From positions 1 through 64,000 of the forward strand of contig NC_091048.1 of NCBI RefSeq assembly GCF_963966145.1: 64,000 nucleotides of DNA, read 5' to 3'. Shown here piece by piece: positions 20,495 to 30,270 of the stretch (position 1 is its first letter; every line of letters starts with the position of its first letter). The DNA comes from Tenebrio molitor (lineage: Eukaryota > Arthropoda > Insecta > Coleoptera > Tenebrionidae). Made by a program: the position numbers and the translations under genes. Below the pieces are notes generated by a model. That model was not told the origin of the DNA and did no database searches. It saw only the letters and a program-made list of their open reading frames with translations.

Positions 20495-23359
20495 TTAGTA
20501 AGTAGGATTTCTTATAGCCATATTTCTGGTATGCCTTGGGTCTACAAGTTCTGGTAGAATACAATTTAAATAAAAACTCTTCAACTGAGATTCCATCTTC
20601 GTATACCAAAACGCTGCATCCTTTTCAACTACCACTGTGTGCAAGGGAACGTCTTCCGAAGCAAAGATAGCTAGAATACATCGACTTCTTTTACAAATCC
20701 ACAGTTGTCCTTGTATTTGAAAGTACCAAGCGTGATTCTTATTGATGGTACCATTGGCGAAAAAGAAGGCCAATTTTCGTTCTGATATAGCGTCATCAAT
20801 CTTTTTTTTATACAACGTTAAAGGACATTTGATCTCTACTAACGTATGGTCGTCAACAATACCGTCAGGCGTAGCTGCTAGATACGGATATTTTTCGTCA
20901 ATGAACATGCCACATGCTTGTACAACTATGTTCAGCTCCCGTTCTAATTTTTCTTTTGCGACGGGCTCAAATGTTTTACCTGTTAATGTAAGAAAATAGT
21001 ATTATTAGTACAAACTATGTTTTAACATGAGTTATCTGATATAATTACACTTACCATGTTTCACAGCTTTGGAATTAATTTCCTGAGGGTATACTAAATT
21101 TTTGACTAGTTTAGCGCAACTGGTGGTTTTTCTTCTGCTGCACACCCTCTTAAAATTAGATGCCGTGAGTAATTTTCGCCTTTCATCAATCCACAATTTT
21201 GATTCTGACTGTAGAACAGTATTTCTTTCAAAAGCTTTTATTTCATCGGCAGTTTTTGTCATCTTGTGGAGAAATAATTGCTTTTGCCTCGCATATTCGT
21301 CTGGTTCCATATCCTCTTTTTGGCAATTTATTCCATAGTCTGGATCATTCATGCTATTTGCTGCTTGAGTTTTTTTTTTATTTTGCCGGTTTTCGCGTCT
21401 GTACTGCAAACATTTACGGACTTTTTCTCGCCGGCGTAATTCTAATTCTTTTTTAAATTTCGAAGGCGACTTTCCGCAAATTGTTTTATGCGTAATGTAA
21501 TGCATTTGACTTTTTAAATTAAAAGACAATACAGCCCCAAAACATCGTGATTCGTATGATCGGCCTTTTGAATAGTTGATGCGTTTGCCACCAACAAATT
21601 TTGCAACAATAGAATGAAATTGCTCTACTATGTTACTGTCTACGTCATATATCAGGCTTCTCGCATGTTGGGACACCCTCGATATGATAGATTGTAATTT
21701 ATCGAAAAATTCTTTGCATTTCTCCATTTCGGATATAGTACTGTTCTCATTGCTTTCATTTTGTTTGTTGCAAAAATAAGAAGAGCAATTCTTGTGGTTG
21801 CCGAATGTATGAAAAATTGAATTATCCACATCTTTCTTCAAAAGGGCGATTTTGTCTTTAAATTCAATATTCAAATTTTTTCTATGTTTTACTGCAGATG
21901 TAATACATCTACGTAATTTCAATATTTTTCCAGCTAAAGCTTTTCTGAAATAAAGTGGATATCTGGTTTCAGTGGAAAGTAGCTTCAATTTGTTACACAA
22001 ATTTCTTAACATGTGGTTACGACATTCTATCTTTTCCACTTTAATGTTGTCATATGGCTGAGAATTTACAATTTTATTGTAAGTGCTACTGTCACCATCA
22101 GCAATTAATTTTGTAAATTTCAACCCGCATAATTCAACGCTGTTTTTGAAGCCCTCAACAATAATGTTAGATTCCATACTGGTGGAACTCCCAGAAAAAT
22201 TCTTGAAACATTGATGAGTCTTTGGGGTTTCATTCCGTTTTTCAGCAACGTTGCAAATCATACAATATTTATTTTTGACAGCAATGTATAAAATTTCCCC
22301 AAATCGTTTACCAATAATTGCTGCAGCACCAGAAAGAGCATTATAATTAGTTCTGTAGCTCCTCTTCGACCAACAACCATCTGCAACAACATCAATGCAG
22401 GGAATTCCGAACTCATCTACTTCCCCTTCTTGAGTTGCATATTCAGCTTCTCTCTTGCATGCCTCCAACATTTTTTCTGTCGCCGCTTTTATCCATACGT
22501 CGCTTACAATATCATGGTGTCGCTTGTATGTTTTGCCACCCATCGGTGGTATTTCCATGTTGGAAACTATCTCATTCAAATTATACAATCCACCACCAAT
22601 ACTCATGATTGATTCGACAGCAAGTGTATTGATGTTGACTGGGGTTTCATTATTTTCATCAACCGGTTCATTTGTCCAAATATGAAAAACTGCATTACAC
22701 ATATGACACACAAATTGTAATCTGGAGTTCAGTCCGTCTTGCATTTCACCAATAATGTTTAAATTATTTATGTTACAACCAAATTTTTTCCCATGCTGTT
22801 CTATAATTTTGAGTCTGTTGAGAAAATAGTTCAAATCTAGAATCCTTCGACCTGTCAACATAAATGGATTGGAAGACTCTTTCATATTTTCATTCGATAT
22901 TATTTGGTACTCATGACTGCCACTTTGACTTTGGTAGTCATTTTCGTGCTCAACATTTATATCCGAGGTTTCTGTGTCCATTTCTTCATTTAACTTCACG
23001 ATATCATTTATTTGTATTCCAGCCTTTCCGTCTGTCAAGAAATAAAAACTTCGTCAGAAAATGTAGATGTAAAAATATGTAGTGTTCATTGGTAAAAAAA
23101 CATTAACGTGTCCTCCGTCTTTATATTTTACTTTAAATTATTAAAAAAAAATGTTACTCTTTCACAATTGTTGCTTACCCACTATTACGTTCTCATCCTG
23201 TTCACATAGATTTTCACTTTCGACATTCACAGTTATAACAGTTTCTGCATTTTTTTTCTTTCGATTCCAGGAAAAGTTGTCAATATTTCCAGGTTTTTTA
23301 CGCTTTGCGCTTAAAAATAAGCGTCTTTTGTTCAATCTTCTCTTCTCACGATCACACAT
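20495..23359 (-). CDS. Mutator-like transposase fused to YqaJ-type nuclease, 3 exons, 880 aa
   Basis: Exons 23359-23179, 23031-21055 and 20979-20495 join in frame (181+1977+485 nt = 881 codons). Both introns (147 and 75 bp) are GT-AG with phase-1 junctions; exon 1 has a true ATG, while the long middle frame alone has none in a suitable place. Residues 1-60 are Lys/Arg-rich, a likely nuclear localisation region. Residues about 165-580 are a Mutator-like transposase: C169/C172, D278-G-C-W, C317-x2-C320 with H333-x-C335, the G-S-S and M-E boxes near 341-347, D372-G-D374, H473/C476/C481, and N-x-V-E530-Q-F followed by G-G-K-R. Candidate catalytic triad: D278, D372, E530. Residues about 705-830 are a YqaJ/lambda-exonuclease-like PD-(D/E)xK domain: H-G-K-x-F-E724-P, P-D758-G, E768-I-K770-C-P, and Q807/Q811. 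No stop or frameshift is seen, so it could be functional. The DDE assignments are by motif, without alignment. Confidence 0.8.
20980..21054 (-). other. Intron 2 of transposase-nuclease gene (75 bp)
   Basis: Donor CATG|GTAAGT and acceptor TTAACAG|GT. The splice restores the codon for G720 and joins A-V-K-H to G-K-T-F-E-P, the usual start of a YqaJ domain, which supports the junction. Confidence 0.85.
23032..23178 (-). other. Intron 1 of transposase-nuclease gene (147 bp)
   Basis: Donor GTGG|GTAAGC and acceptor CTTGACAG|AC. The splice creates the codon GAC (D61). The intron has stops in all useful frames and is AT-rich. Confidence 0.8.
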
Positions 23360-23691
23360 TATCCAAAAATAGGTTATAAAACAATTATCAAAATGATCTC
23401 ACGTCGTCTTCCACAAACCACAAGGAATAAAACTGTATGCTCGTCTGCTCGCAATGCTCGGGCTCGCATACGAAGCCTAACTTTCAGATGAGCTGTGAGG
23501 TCGTTGAGACACTTTTTATGAAAAAATTCTAGGAAAAATGTCTATTCATGGGGTGTATTGTTTTTTTTTTTGCCCGCAAATAAGCTGAGATATGAACGTT
23601 TAAATTCGTCATGCCGCCAGACTATGAGGTCATACGTGCCTATTCGGCCGGAGCCGTTATAGAGTTTCTTGCAGTTCTACACAAAATTATC
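23360..23691. promoter_or_regulatory. Divergent intergenic region between the two transposase genes
   Basis: About 330 bp lie between the ATG of the minus-strand transposase-nuclease gene and the THAP motif of the plus-strand relic. It holds a TTTTATAA-type box on the minus strand (about 23376-23383) and a T-run near 23561-23571. This is where divergent promoters would be expected, but no specific site is certain. Confidence 0.35.
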
Positions 23692-24317
23692 GCAAAAATT
23701 CCACGGTGTTGTGAATTTGGTTGTGATAACAATGAAAAATCAACGAATATTAATTTTTTCTCATTTTCTAATAAAAATAAAAGTCCGAAAATATACAGGC
23801 AGTGTATATTAATATTAGTTGATAAATAGTTATCAAAAGAGTTCTGAAAAGAACTGTTTTTTGAAAAACAAAATGAAAACGGAGGAATGAATTTGCAGAA
23901 AAATCATGAAAGCACGAAAGAACACAACTCAAAATCTCAAAAATTGAAATTTGTAATGGTATTTGTCCCAAGATGCCAATATAAATTTTCAAATATTGGT
24001 AGCACCATGCACCGCTGTCAAATGTCGAAAGCAGACGCAGGTCATGTCGACTTCTTGATTCGGACTAAGCTCATCGGACTATGATAAAAAAAAATGGACT
24101 ATATTTGCTTTCTTTTAATCAACTTGCAAAATTATTCGATTTGTTGCGATGTTTTGACTGCGGAAGGACTTTCAAATTACAAAAGACTTGTTTTAGGGGG
24201 TCTATGTTGCTAGCCACTTTCTTATGTGAAAATAACCATTCTCCCACCTGGAAATCACAGTCCACGGAAAATTATCATTCCAGTGGAAATGTACGACTAT
24301 CTGCTGCGATGCATTGA
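23692..24317 (+). pseudogene. THAP-domain (Kolobok-like) transposase relic
   Basis: Bases 23692-23805 encode the N-terminal half of a THAP zinc finger: P-R-C-C-E-F-G-C-D-N-N, then F-F-S-F and K-I-Y-R-Q-C. The second half (the C-x2-H end) is missing. Bases about 24099-24317, in another frame, encode a block with C-F-D-C-G, G-S-M-L-L-A-T, a C-x-N-N-H pair, T-W-K-S-Q and G-N-V-R-L-S-A-A. The W-x-S-Q ... G-N-x-x-L-S-A-A pattern is one I associate with THAP/Kolobok-type transposases. A stop follows at once, and no catalytic DDE region remains before the mariner-like insertion at 24687. The intervening part (23887-24084) is open but not recognisable. It lies divergent to the intact gene, as if the original transposon carried two genes. 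Confidence 0.55.
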
Positions 24318-24684
24318 ATTTTAGCAAATATTTCATTTTTATTGTATCTATGGAAATAAGAAAGAAAAATCAAAGCCATGTTGCCATACGTTATTTGACG
24401 CAACCCCACATAAAATCCCTTCTTGGAAAAGCTATAAATAACGAAGTAAATAATTGCAAACCTGATCACAATAATTCAGAATTATTATAGCATTGGCTAG
24501 GAAAACACGAATAATCAAAATCTTTAATGTTTTATTTATTTTAAATGAGATCAAAGCTGCACCTTTTGAGCCCCCACATCTTCAAATCTAAAAGAGATAG
24601 AATTTTTTTATTGTTTTTCTCATAATTCTCTAACATAATTTGACATTGCCCCCTGAGTTGTTCCACGAATTTTGGGGCACCCAG
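24318..24684. other. Gene-free stretch between THAP relic and mariner-like element
   Basis: AT-rich with many stops in all frames. It may contain decayed remains of the THAP transposase, but nothing could be aligned by eye. Confidence 0.5.
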
Positions 24685-24876
24685 TATAGTGAGCGGTAAA
24701 ATTATGGAATAAATTCATTAAAAATTAAACGAAATCTTTTTCAAAAAATCTTTGGACGTGTCAATTTTAGTTTATAAAAATGCATATTTTAATACAAATC
24801 AAATTCCAAGGAATCATTTGTTTTCGAGTGATGACGTCATCGATATTTTTTTTAATGGAAACCCCCAATTTTTTTT

Positions 24877-24881
24877 ATTCT
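24877..24881. repeat. Copia target site duplication, left (ATTCT)
   Basis: ATTCT abuts the left LTR and is repeated at 29434-29438 after the right LTR. Comparison with the mariner-like element's other arm supports the empty site. Confidence 0.85.
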
Positions 24882-25074
24882 TTTTATTGCAGAATTCTTT
24901 GAGGAAAACTTTGAGAGCAGGGAAAATAATGCACAGATTCTCAAAAACGTTAACCGTCACATTTATTTATGTAAACAACTAAACAAAACTACATTCTCTC
25001 TATGGCTACTCAGTATTAGAATCTAGACTACTAAATTGTCTCCCTGTAACACGCGCAAAACAATTATTTTAACA
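24882..25074 (-). repeat. Copia 3' LTR
   Basis: 193 bp; on the minus strand it begins TGTTAAAATAATTG and ends GCAATAAAA. The usual CA end is replaced by AATAAAA if the duplication is ATTCT. It contains AATAAA on the minus strand (CATAAATAAATG), which may serve as the polyadenylation signal. Confidence 0.93.
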
Positions 25075-25082
25075 CTCTCACC
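25075..25082 (-). other. Copia polypurine tract
   Basis: GGTGAGAG on the minus strand, directly before the 3' LTR and about 11 bp after the Gag-Pol stop codon. It is short and has one T; it is the natural candidate for plus-strand priming. Confidence 0.6.
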
Positions 25083-25093
25083 GTTTCAGCGTG

Positions 25094-28000
25094 TTAAGTA
25101 GGGTATTCGATTACATTCATACTAGAACATAAACGCTTGAATTTTTCTTTTGTCAAGGCTTTCGTAAAAATGTCAGCCTTTTGTAGTTCTGAAGGAACGT
25201 ACTCGACTTTGATTTCTTTAGCGTTGACTTTTTCACGAATATAGTGATAACGAACATCAATGTGTTTTGTACGCTTGTGAAATTCAGGATTTTTGACTAG
25301 TTTTATGGCACTTTGATTATCAACGAATATCACAGTTGCTTTTTCACATTGAGGTCTGATATCTTTCAGCAACTTTCGTAACCATATTGCTTCCCGAGAC
25401 GCAACCGACGCTGCAACATATTCTGATTCTGTTGTGCTCAGTGTTACAAGCTTTTGCCTTTGAGAGCACCATGTGACAGGACCATTTGCGAGCTCGAACA
25501 AATACCCGGTTGTTGACCTTCTTGTTTCGATATCATTCGCATAATCCGCGTCGGAATAACCAATTAACTCACATGCTTTTTCGCTACAGAAGTATTCGAT
25601 GCCATACTCGATCGTTCCTGACACATATGAGATAATTCGTTTTACTGCGCGCCAATGCTCGTCATTGTGATTGTTCAAAAACTTGCTTACTGTATTTACT
25701 GCGAAAGCTATGTCTGGACGCGAAACTACGGCCAAAAACATTAAGGATCCGACTGCTTCACGATAAGGCACATTTTCAACCTTTTTGTCGTTCTCGAGCA
25801 CAGGATAAAGAACAACATTAGGATCAATCGGAACACTAGCTTTCTTTGCTTCACTCATTTTGAATTTTGAGACAATTCTTTTTGCATATGCACTTTGGTG
25901 AATGAACAATTTTTGTTTCGCTCGATCGCGCTTGATCTGCATACCTACAAACATGCTAGTATCACCGATTGTGATTTTGAAAGTCTCATTCAAACGCCCG
26001 AGCATGATATCAAGCGTATCAAGAGATTTTGCTGCAATCAAACCATCATCAACAAACAATGCTAAATACACGGACTCATTTCCGACATTTCCTACAAAAA
26101 TACATTGGTCTGCTTCAGTTTCTTTAAAACAAAATTCGTGCAAGAATGCACTAAACTTTTTATTCCAGCACCTTGGTGCTTGCTTCAATCCATATAGGGA
26201 CTTGTTCAGCTTACACACGGCACTTTTTCGCGCACTTTTGCTCTGCTTTTCACCACTTAGACCTTCAGGCACTTCCATGTAGATCTCCTCCTCGAGCTGC
26301 CCATGAAGGAATGCTGTCTGTATGTCGAATTGCGCCAACTCAAGATCCTCTGCTGCCACGAGTGCAAGAAGCACTCTTATTGAGTCGTACCGTACAACTG
26401 GAGCAAACGTTTCATTGTAGTCAACACCTCTCTGCTGCAAGAAACCACGAGCACACAGTCGTGCTTTGTACCTGTACACATCGCCCTCGGGATTCCTCAT
26501 CAGTTTGAAAACCCATTTAGAGTCGATAGTTTTGACTCCGGGATTTCGTTCGACCAGGGACCAGGTACCATTTTCCTGGTGAGCTTTGAGCTCACTGTTG
26601 ATCGCGTCGATCCACTGAGGTGCATCTGCACCTTGTGTAGCTTCTGAATACGTCAGGGGCACGTTATACTCTGCAACGTTAGACTCATACCGCGTTGGAG
26701 CTCGCAGATTCGCTCGATCTCGCAGGGTTCGTTGTGATGTTTCTTGTTGAAGCTCCTGTACCTCCATATCTGCAACTTCTTCGGTAGCTTCTTGAAATTC
26801 ATCCTCTTCTTCTCGTTCATCTGCATCTTCTGTTCGCTCATCGACTTCTTCGACATTTGGAAATATTATTTCCTCGTCATCTTCATTTCTTACGACACTT
26901 TTTGTGCTGCCAACAGTTTCATTGAAGACAACATCACGCGAAACAGATACTTTCTTCGACACAGGGTCAAAGACTCGGTAATTTGACGATTCTCCATCGT
27001 AACCTACAAATAGCATCTTCTTTGAACGTGGCTCTAGCTTCGTGGTCATCTGCTTCGGGATGTGAACAAAAACTGTGGAGCCAAACACACGCAAGTGTTT
27101 TAAGTTTGGCTTTTGTCCGATCCAAAGTTCATACGGTGTCTTTTCTTCTGGAGTACTCGATGATCCACTTCTATTCATCAGATACACTGCCGTGTTTACA
27201 GCTTCTGCCCATAAGCGGCGTGGTAGGCTTTTCGCGTGTAACATCGTTCGTGCTTTCTGGACGATGGTCTTGTTGTCGCGTTCTGCTTTGCCATTTTGCT
27301 CCGGCGTATACGGGGCAGTATTTTCTCTCTGAATTCCTCGAGATTTCAGGTAGTGATCCAGAGATTTGTTCTGGTATTCTCTGCCATTGTCGGACCTCAG
27401 CACTCGAATTCTTCGTCCGCACTTGTTTTCAACCATTTTGTCCAGCATCTTCAGTTTCTCGACTACGTCGCTCTTATGTCGAAGGAAGTAGACAAAGCGA
27501 AAACTTGTGGCATCGTCCTTAAACAAAACATAATAACGTGCTCCACCAAGAGATTCTACGGACATCGGTCCGCACACATCCGTGTGAAAAACTTCGCCAG
27601 GTTTCGTCGCAGCCCGTTCGCGCACTTTGTTGAAGACTTTACGCTGCGATTTTCCTATTTGACATGGTTCGCAAAATACGTCGTGCTTTTCTGATAGCTG
27701 CACGCCATTGACGAGATTTTTGTTTACCATTTCGCGCAACGTACGAAAATTTAAATGTCCCAGTCTTTCGTGCCAGACACGTAGGTCACTTGTCGACGCG
27801 TTTGCTTGAATATTACTACGCGCATTTTTAACTCTAAAAACCATGCGATAAATTTCGTTTTCTTGTTTTACACCGAACGCTAGCAACTCGTTGTCACCGT
27901 GTATGTTTACATAGTCACCTTTGAAGAGAACCTCGAAACCGCGCGTGGTACACATACCTACCGAAAAAAGATTCTTTTTCATCTCGGGCACGTAGAGAAC

Positions 28001-29089
28001 ATTTTCTATTCGCGCGTTTCGCCACTCATCGTTGACGCACTTTTCAATGAGCACTGTGCCTTCGCCCACAATTTTGCACTCCTTGTTGTCACCTAAAGAG
28101 ATAGTACCACCATTAGTGAGCACTCTGTACTCGGAAAACCAATCGCGTCTTCGTGTGATGTGCCTTGAAGCTCCACTGTCGGTAATCCAGACATCTTCGT
28201 TACGGGCATTGCGAACTTCGTTGATGGCACTGTCTAGCAACTTAGTGTTGCTCTTGTCACACATCTTCGACTGTTGTCGGTGTTTCTCTGCTACGAACGC
28301 GCAATCTCTTGTATCTTTACCTGCGCTACCATTTTGATTTTCGCTTTTCTTGCTTCTGCACTCGCGAGCAAAATGGCCTCTCTTCTTGCATTTGTAGCAC
28401 TCGACGTCCTTACGCCAGTCCGACTTCTGTGATTTCCCTGTTGCGTTCTTCGCGTCGTTCTTCTTGGCTGCGTTTTTCTTGTACGCAGAAAACGCGCCAG
28501 GTCTCTCGTCCTCAGCAGTTAGACGAGCTTCTTCACGGATGAGACGCTCTTGAAGATTATTCAGCGTTTGCTGCTCTGGTGATACACTGTCCCATGCCGT
28601 CTGAAAAGCTGCATATTTCGACGATAAACTTGCGAGTATTTTGGCCATTATCGTCAAGTCCGACACTGGTTCTCCCACGTCCAGTAATTGAGCAGCCATG
28701 TTTTGTACTTTCGCAACGTGCTGTATGATACTGTCTCCCGGAGACATTCTGTACTCGTACAGCCTCGTCGTGAGCAGCAGTTTGTTCGAAGCGGACTTCT
28801 GCTCGTGCACGCTCGTCAGTTTTTCCCACATTTCTTTGGCCGTTACACAGACCAAAAGCGGTTCAAGCTGCTCGCTCTCAATCGTCGTTGAAATCAGGAA
28901 CATAGCTTTTGCATTGTCCTTGATCCACCTCGCGATATCCTGACCGACACCTTCCGGTTTCACTCGCGATCCGTCGACAATGTCTCGAATACCGTGCGCG
29001 ACAAATAACGCATTCACTTGGAATTTCCAACTTTGAAAATTCGTCCCGTTGAATTTCGAAACGTTTCGCGCCGAGATCTCGTCAGACAT
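25094..29089 (-). CDS. Copia Gag-Pol polyprotein, 1331 aa
   Basis: The first ATG in frame is at 29089 (M-S-D-E-I); an upstream extension to 29110 has no ATG and is not used. The frame is uninterrupted. Domains in order: Gag (about 10-200), CCHC zinc knuckle (C231 to C244), aspartic protease D304-S-G, GAG-pre-integrase (about 430-485), integrase core with D504, D567 and E603 in the Y-T-P-E-Q-N-G context, acidic linker (about 735-785), reverse transcriptase (about 840-1085) with F-V-D1014-D1015, and RNase H with D1180, E1221 and D1257. One frame for Gag and Pol and the INT-before-RT order are standard for Copia. The first residue of the YVDD box is F, a common variant. It acts in cytoplasmic particles and the nucleus in known relatives. 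Confidence 0.95.
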   Translation of the reverse strand: MSDEISARNVSKFNGTNFQSWKFQVNALFVAHGIRDIVDGSRVKPEGVGQDIARWIKDNAKAMFLISTTIESEQLEPLLVCVTAKEMWEKLTSVHEQKSASNKLLLTTRLYEYRMSPGDSIIQHVAKVQNMAAQLLDVGEPVSDLTIMAKILASLSSKYAAFQTAWDSVSPEQQTLNNLQERLIREEARLTAEDERPGAFSAYKKNAAKKNDAKNATGKSQKSDWRKDVECYKCKKRGHFARECRSKKSENQNGSAGKDTRDCAFVAEKHRQQSKMCDKSNTKLLDSAINEVRNARNEDVWITDSGASRHITRRRDWFSEYRVLTNGGTISLGDNKECKIVGEGTVLIEKCVNDEWRNARIENVLYVPEMKKNLFSVGMCTTRGFEVLFKGDYVNIHGDNELLAFGVKQENEIYRMVFRVKNARSNIQANASTSDLRVWHERLGHLNFRTLREMVNKNLVNGVQLSEKHDVFCEPCQIGKSQRKVFNKVRERAATKPGEVFHTDVCGPMSVESLGGARYYVLFKDDATSFRFVYFLRHKSDVVEKLKMLDKMVENKCGRRIRVLRSDNGREYQNKSLDHYLKSRGIQRENTAPYTPEQNGKAERDNKTIVQKARTMLHAKSLPRRLWAEAVNTAVYLMNRSGSSSTPEEKTPYELWIGQKPNLKHLRVFGSTVFVHIPKQMTTKLEPRSKKMLFVGYDGESSNYRVFDPVSKKVSVSRDVVFNETVGSTKSVVRNEDDEEIIFPNVEEVDERTEDADEREEEDEFQEATEEVADMEVQELQQETSQRTLRDRANLRAPTRYESNVAEYNVPLTYSEATQGADAPQWIDAINSELKAHQENGTWSLVERNPGVKTIDSKWVFKLMRNPEGDVYRYKARLCARGFLQQRGVDYNETFAPVVRYDSIRVLLALVAAEDLELAQFDIQTAFLHGQLEEEIYMEVPEGLSGEKQSKSARKSAVCKLNKSLYGLKQAPRCWNKKFSAFLHEFCFKETEADQCIFVGNVGNESVYLALFVDDGLIAAKSLDTLDIMLGRLNETFKITIGDTSMFVGMQIKRDRAKQKLFIHQSAYAKRIVSKFKMSEAKKASVPIDPNVVLYPVLENDKKVENVPYREAVGSLMFLAVVSRPDIAFAVNTVSKFLNNHNDEHWRAVKRIISYVSGTIEYGIEYFCSEKACELIGYSDADYANDIETRRSTTGYLFELANGPVTWCSQRQKLVTLSTTESEYVAASVASREAIWLRKLLKDIRPQCEKATVIFVDNQSAIKLVKNPEFHKRTKHIDVRYHYIREKVNAKEIKVEYVPSELQKADIFTKALTKEKFKRLCSSMNVIEYPT

Positions 29090-29226
29090 TTTCGGATTAC
29101 TCGCGAGCACTTAACTTTTGTCGAGAACGATTAACTCACTAGCCGTATGGCTACAGCGTGCGCGACTCGTTTTTGAGACGCTCACAAAGTTTTTCCTCTA
29201 AGTGTTTTCAGCTCAGTTAACGATAT

Positions 29227-29240
29227 CTGGGCCCATAACC
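29227..29240 (-). other. Copia primer binding site (initiator tRNA-Met, internal)
   Basis: GGTTATGGGCCCAG on the minus strand, directly after the 5' LTR. It is complementary to the anticodon-arm region of insect initiator tRNA-Met, the half-tRNA priming site known from Drosophila copia. It also confirms the LTR boundary. Confidence 0.9.
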
Positions 29241-29433
29241 TTTTATTGCAGAATTCTTTGAGGAAAACTTTGAGAGCAGGGAAAATAATGCACAGATTCT
29301 CAAAAACGTTAACCGTCACATTTATTTATGTAAACAACTAAACAAAACTACATTCTCTCTATGGCTACTCAGTATTAGAATCTAGACTACTAAATTGTCT
29401 CCCTGTAACACGCGCAAAACAATTATTTTAACA
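29241..29433 (-). repeat. Copia 5' LTR
   Basis: 193 bp; no difference from the 3' LTR was found on reading both. It should carry the promoter for the minus-strand transcript. ATTCT follows at 29434-29438. Confidence 0.93.
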
Positions 29434-29578
29434 ATTCTTGATTCTGATATCCCTTTTATTTGTCTAAACCTCAGTATACAAATTTTGTTCTCTAATATAA
29501 GGACACTTTTGAGAAAAAAAAAACGTTGGAATTTTTTTTTTATAATGAACAAAAACGAGTCAACAACTGTGTTGCTGT

Positions 29579-29712
29579 GGTCGGTTTCACCAACACCAGT
29601 TAAAGTTAAATCTAGGTTAAAATGGCTCGTTACTTTAGTTACCTATTGTTATAACAATGTTCTCGTATATTTTAATCTGAAGTTAAATTTAACCACGTTG
29701 GTGAAACCGGCC
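29579..29712. mobile_element. 134-bp MITE in the centre of the mariner-like element
   Basis: Terminal inverted repeats GGTCGGTTTCACCAAC and GTTGGTGAAACCGGCC (15 of 16 match), with further inner symmetry of GTTAAA-type blocks. No clear target duplication was identified. The termini resemble a short MITE type common in insect genomes. Confidence 0.7.
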
Positions 29713-30270
29713 CTAAGTACTTAAAATTATGGAATTAAATGTTCGAATTGCTGTCTCCCAGCTTGTTGACAATAAGAAAATCTATGAAGAAATTCCTCCT
29801 GTTTTAGTTTTATCGAATGTTATTCCCGCACCCAATCAAAATTCAAATTTCTATACGTTGTGTATAGAGAGTTAAATGAGCCGTTTTGTAAAACAAATAA
29901 CACATAGGATTGAAATTGACAGTACCATTTGATTGTTTGATTTATCTACTTGATTTTTTGACTTGTTTCTGTTCGTTATAATATAAAAAAAAAAATTTTT
30001 CTCAAAAATGTCCTTATGTAAGATAACAAAATTTTTATACTGTCGTTTAGACAATTAAAAGGGCTATCAGAATCAGGAAAAAAAAAACAGGGGGTTTCTA
30101 TTTAAAAAAATATCGATGACGTCATCACTCGAAAACAAATGACTGCTTGGAATTTTATTTGGTATTACAATATGTATTTTTTATAAACCAAAATTGATAC
30201 GTCCAAAGATTAAAAAAAAAAATTGTTTAATTTTTAGTGAATTTATTCCATACTTTTGCCGCTCACTGTA

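Larger units (their letters stand above)
24882..29433 (-). mobile_element. Complete Copia-type LTR retrotransposon, 4552 bp
   Basis: The element is transcribed from the minus strand. It has two 193-bp LTRs that I find identical, a 5-bp ATTCT duplication, a PBS, a purine-rich tract and one intact Gag-Pol frame in the order protease-integrase-RT-RNase H, which is diagnostic for Ty1/Copia. All parts needed for autonomous retrotransposition look present. Identical LTRs mean a very recent insertion, the youngest event in the island. Confidence 0.96.
24687..30268. mobile_element. Mariner-like long-inverted-repeat element, split by Copia
   Basis: Ends TAGTGAGCGGTAAAATTATGG (left) and CAGTGAGCGGCAAAAGTATGG (right, inverted), with TA at 24685-24686 and 30269-30270. 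Without the Copia element and one copy of its target duplication it is about 1025 bp. Each arm is roughly 310-320 bp (24687-24881 plus 29439 to about 29560, against about 29955-30268); the arms share blocks such as GAGTGATGACGTCATCGATA and AATCTTTGGACGT. No transposase is encoded, so it is non-autonomous and a foldback-like MITE. The arms differ by several percent, so it is older than the Copia element inside it. Confidence 0.85.

Noticed and set aside
21032..21054. Reading the middle transposase segment through to a stop at 21032 as a separate 668-residue protein
   Set aside because: The last codons are intron: a canonical GTAAGT donor at 21054 and a phase-matched acceptor at 20980 join it to the YqaJ domain, and the upstream TTG is part of an acceptor site.
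25902..28943. Plus-strand open frames over the Copia region
   Set aside because: They are shadows of the minus-strand Gag-Pol frame, without recognisable domains.
29090..29110. Seven-codon upstream extension of the Copia frame
   Set aside because: It has no ATG; the first ATG at 29089 gives the normal M-S-D type start.
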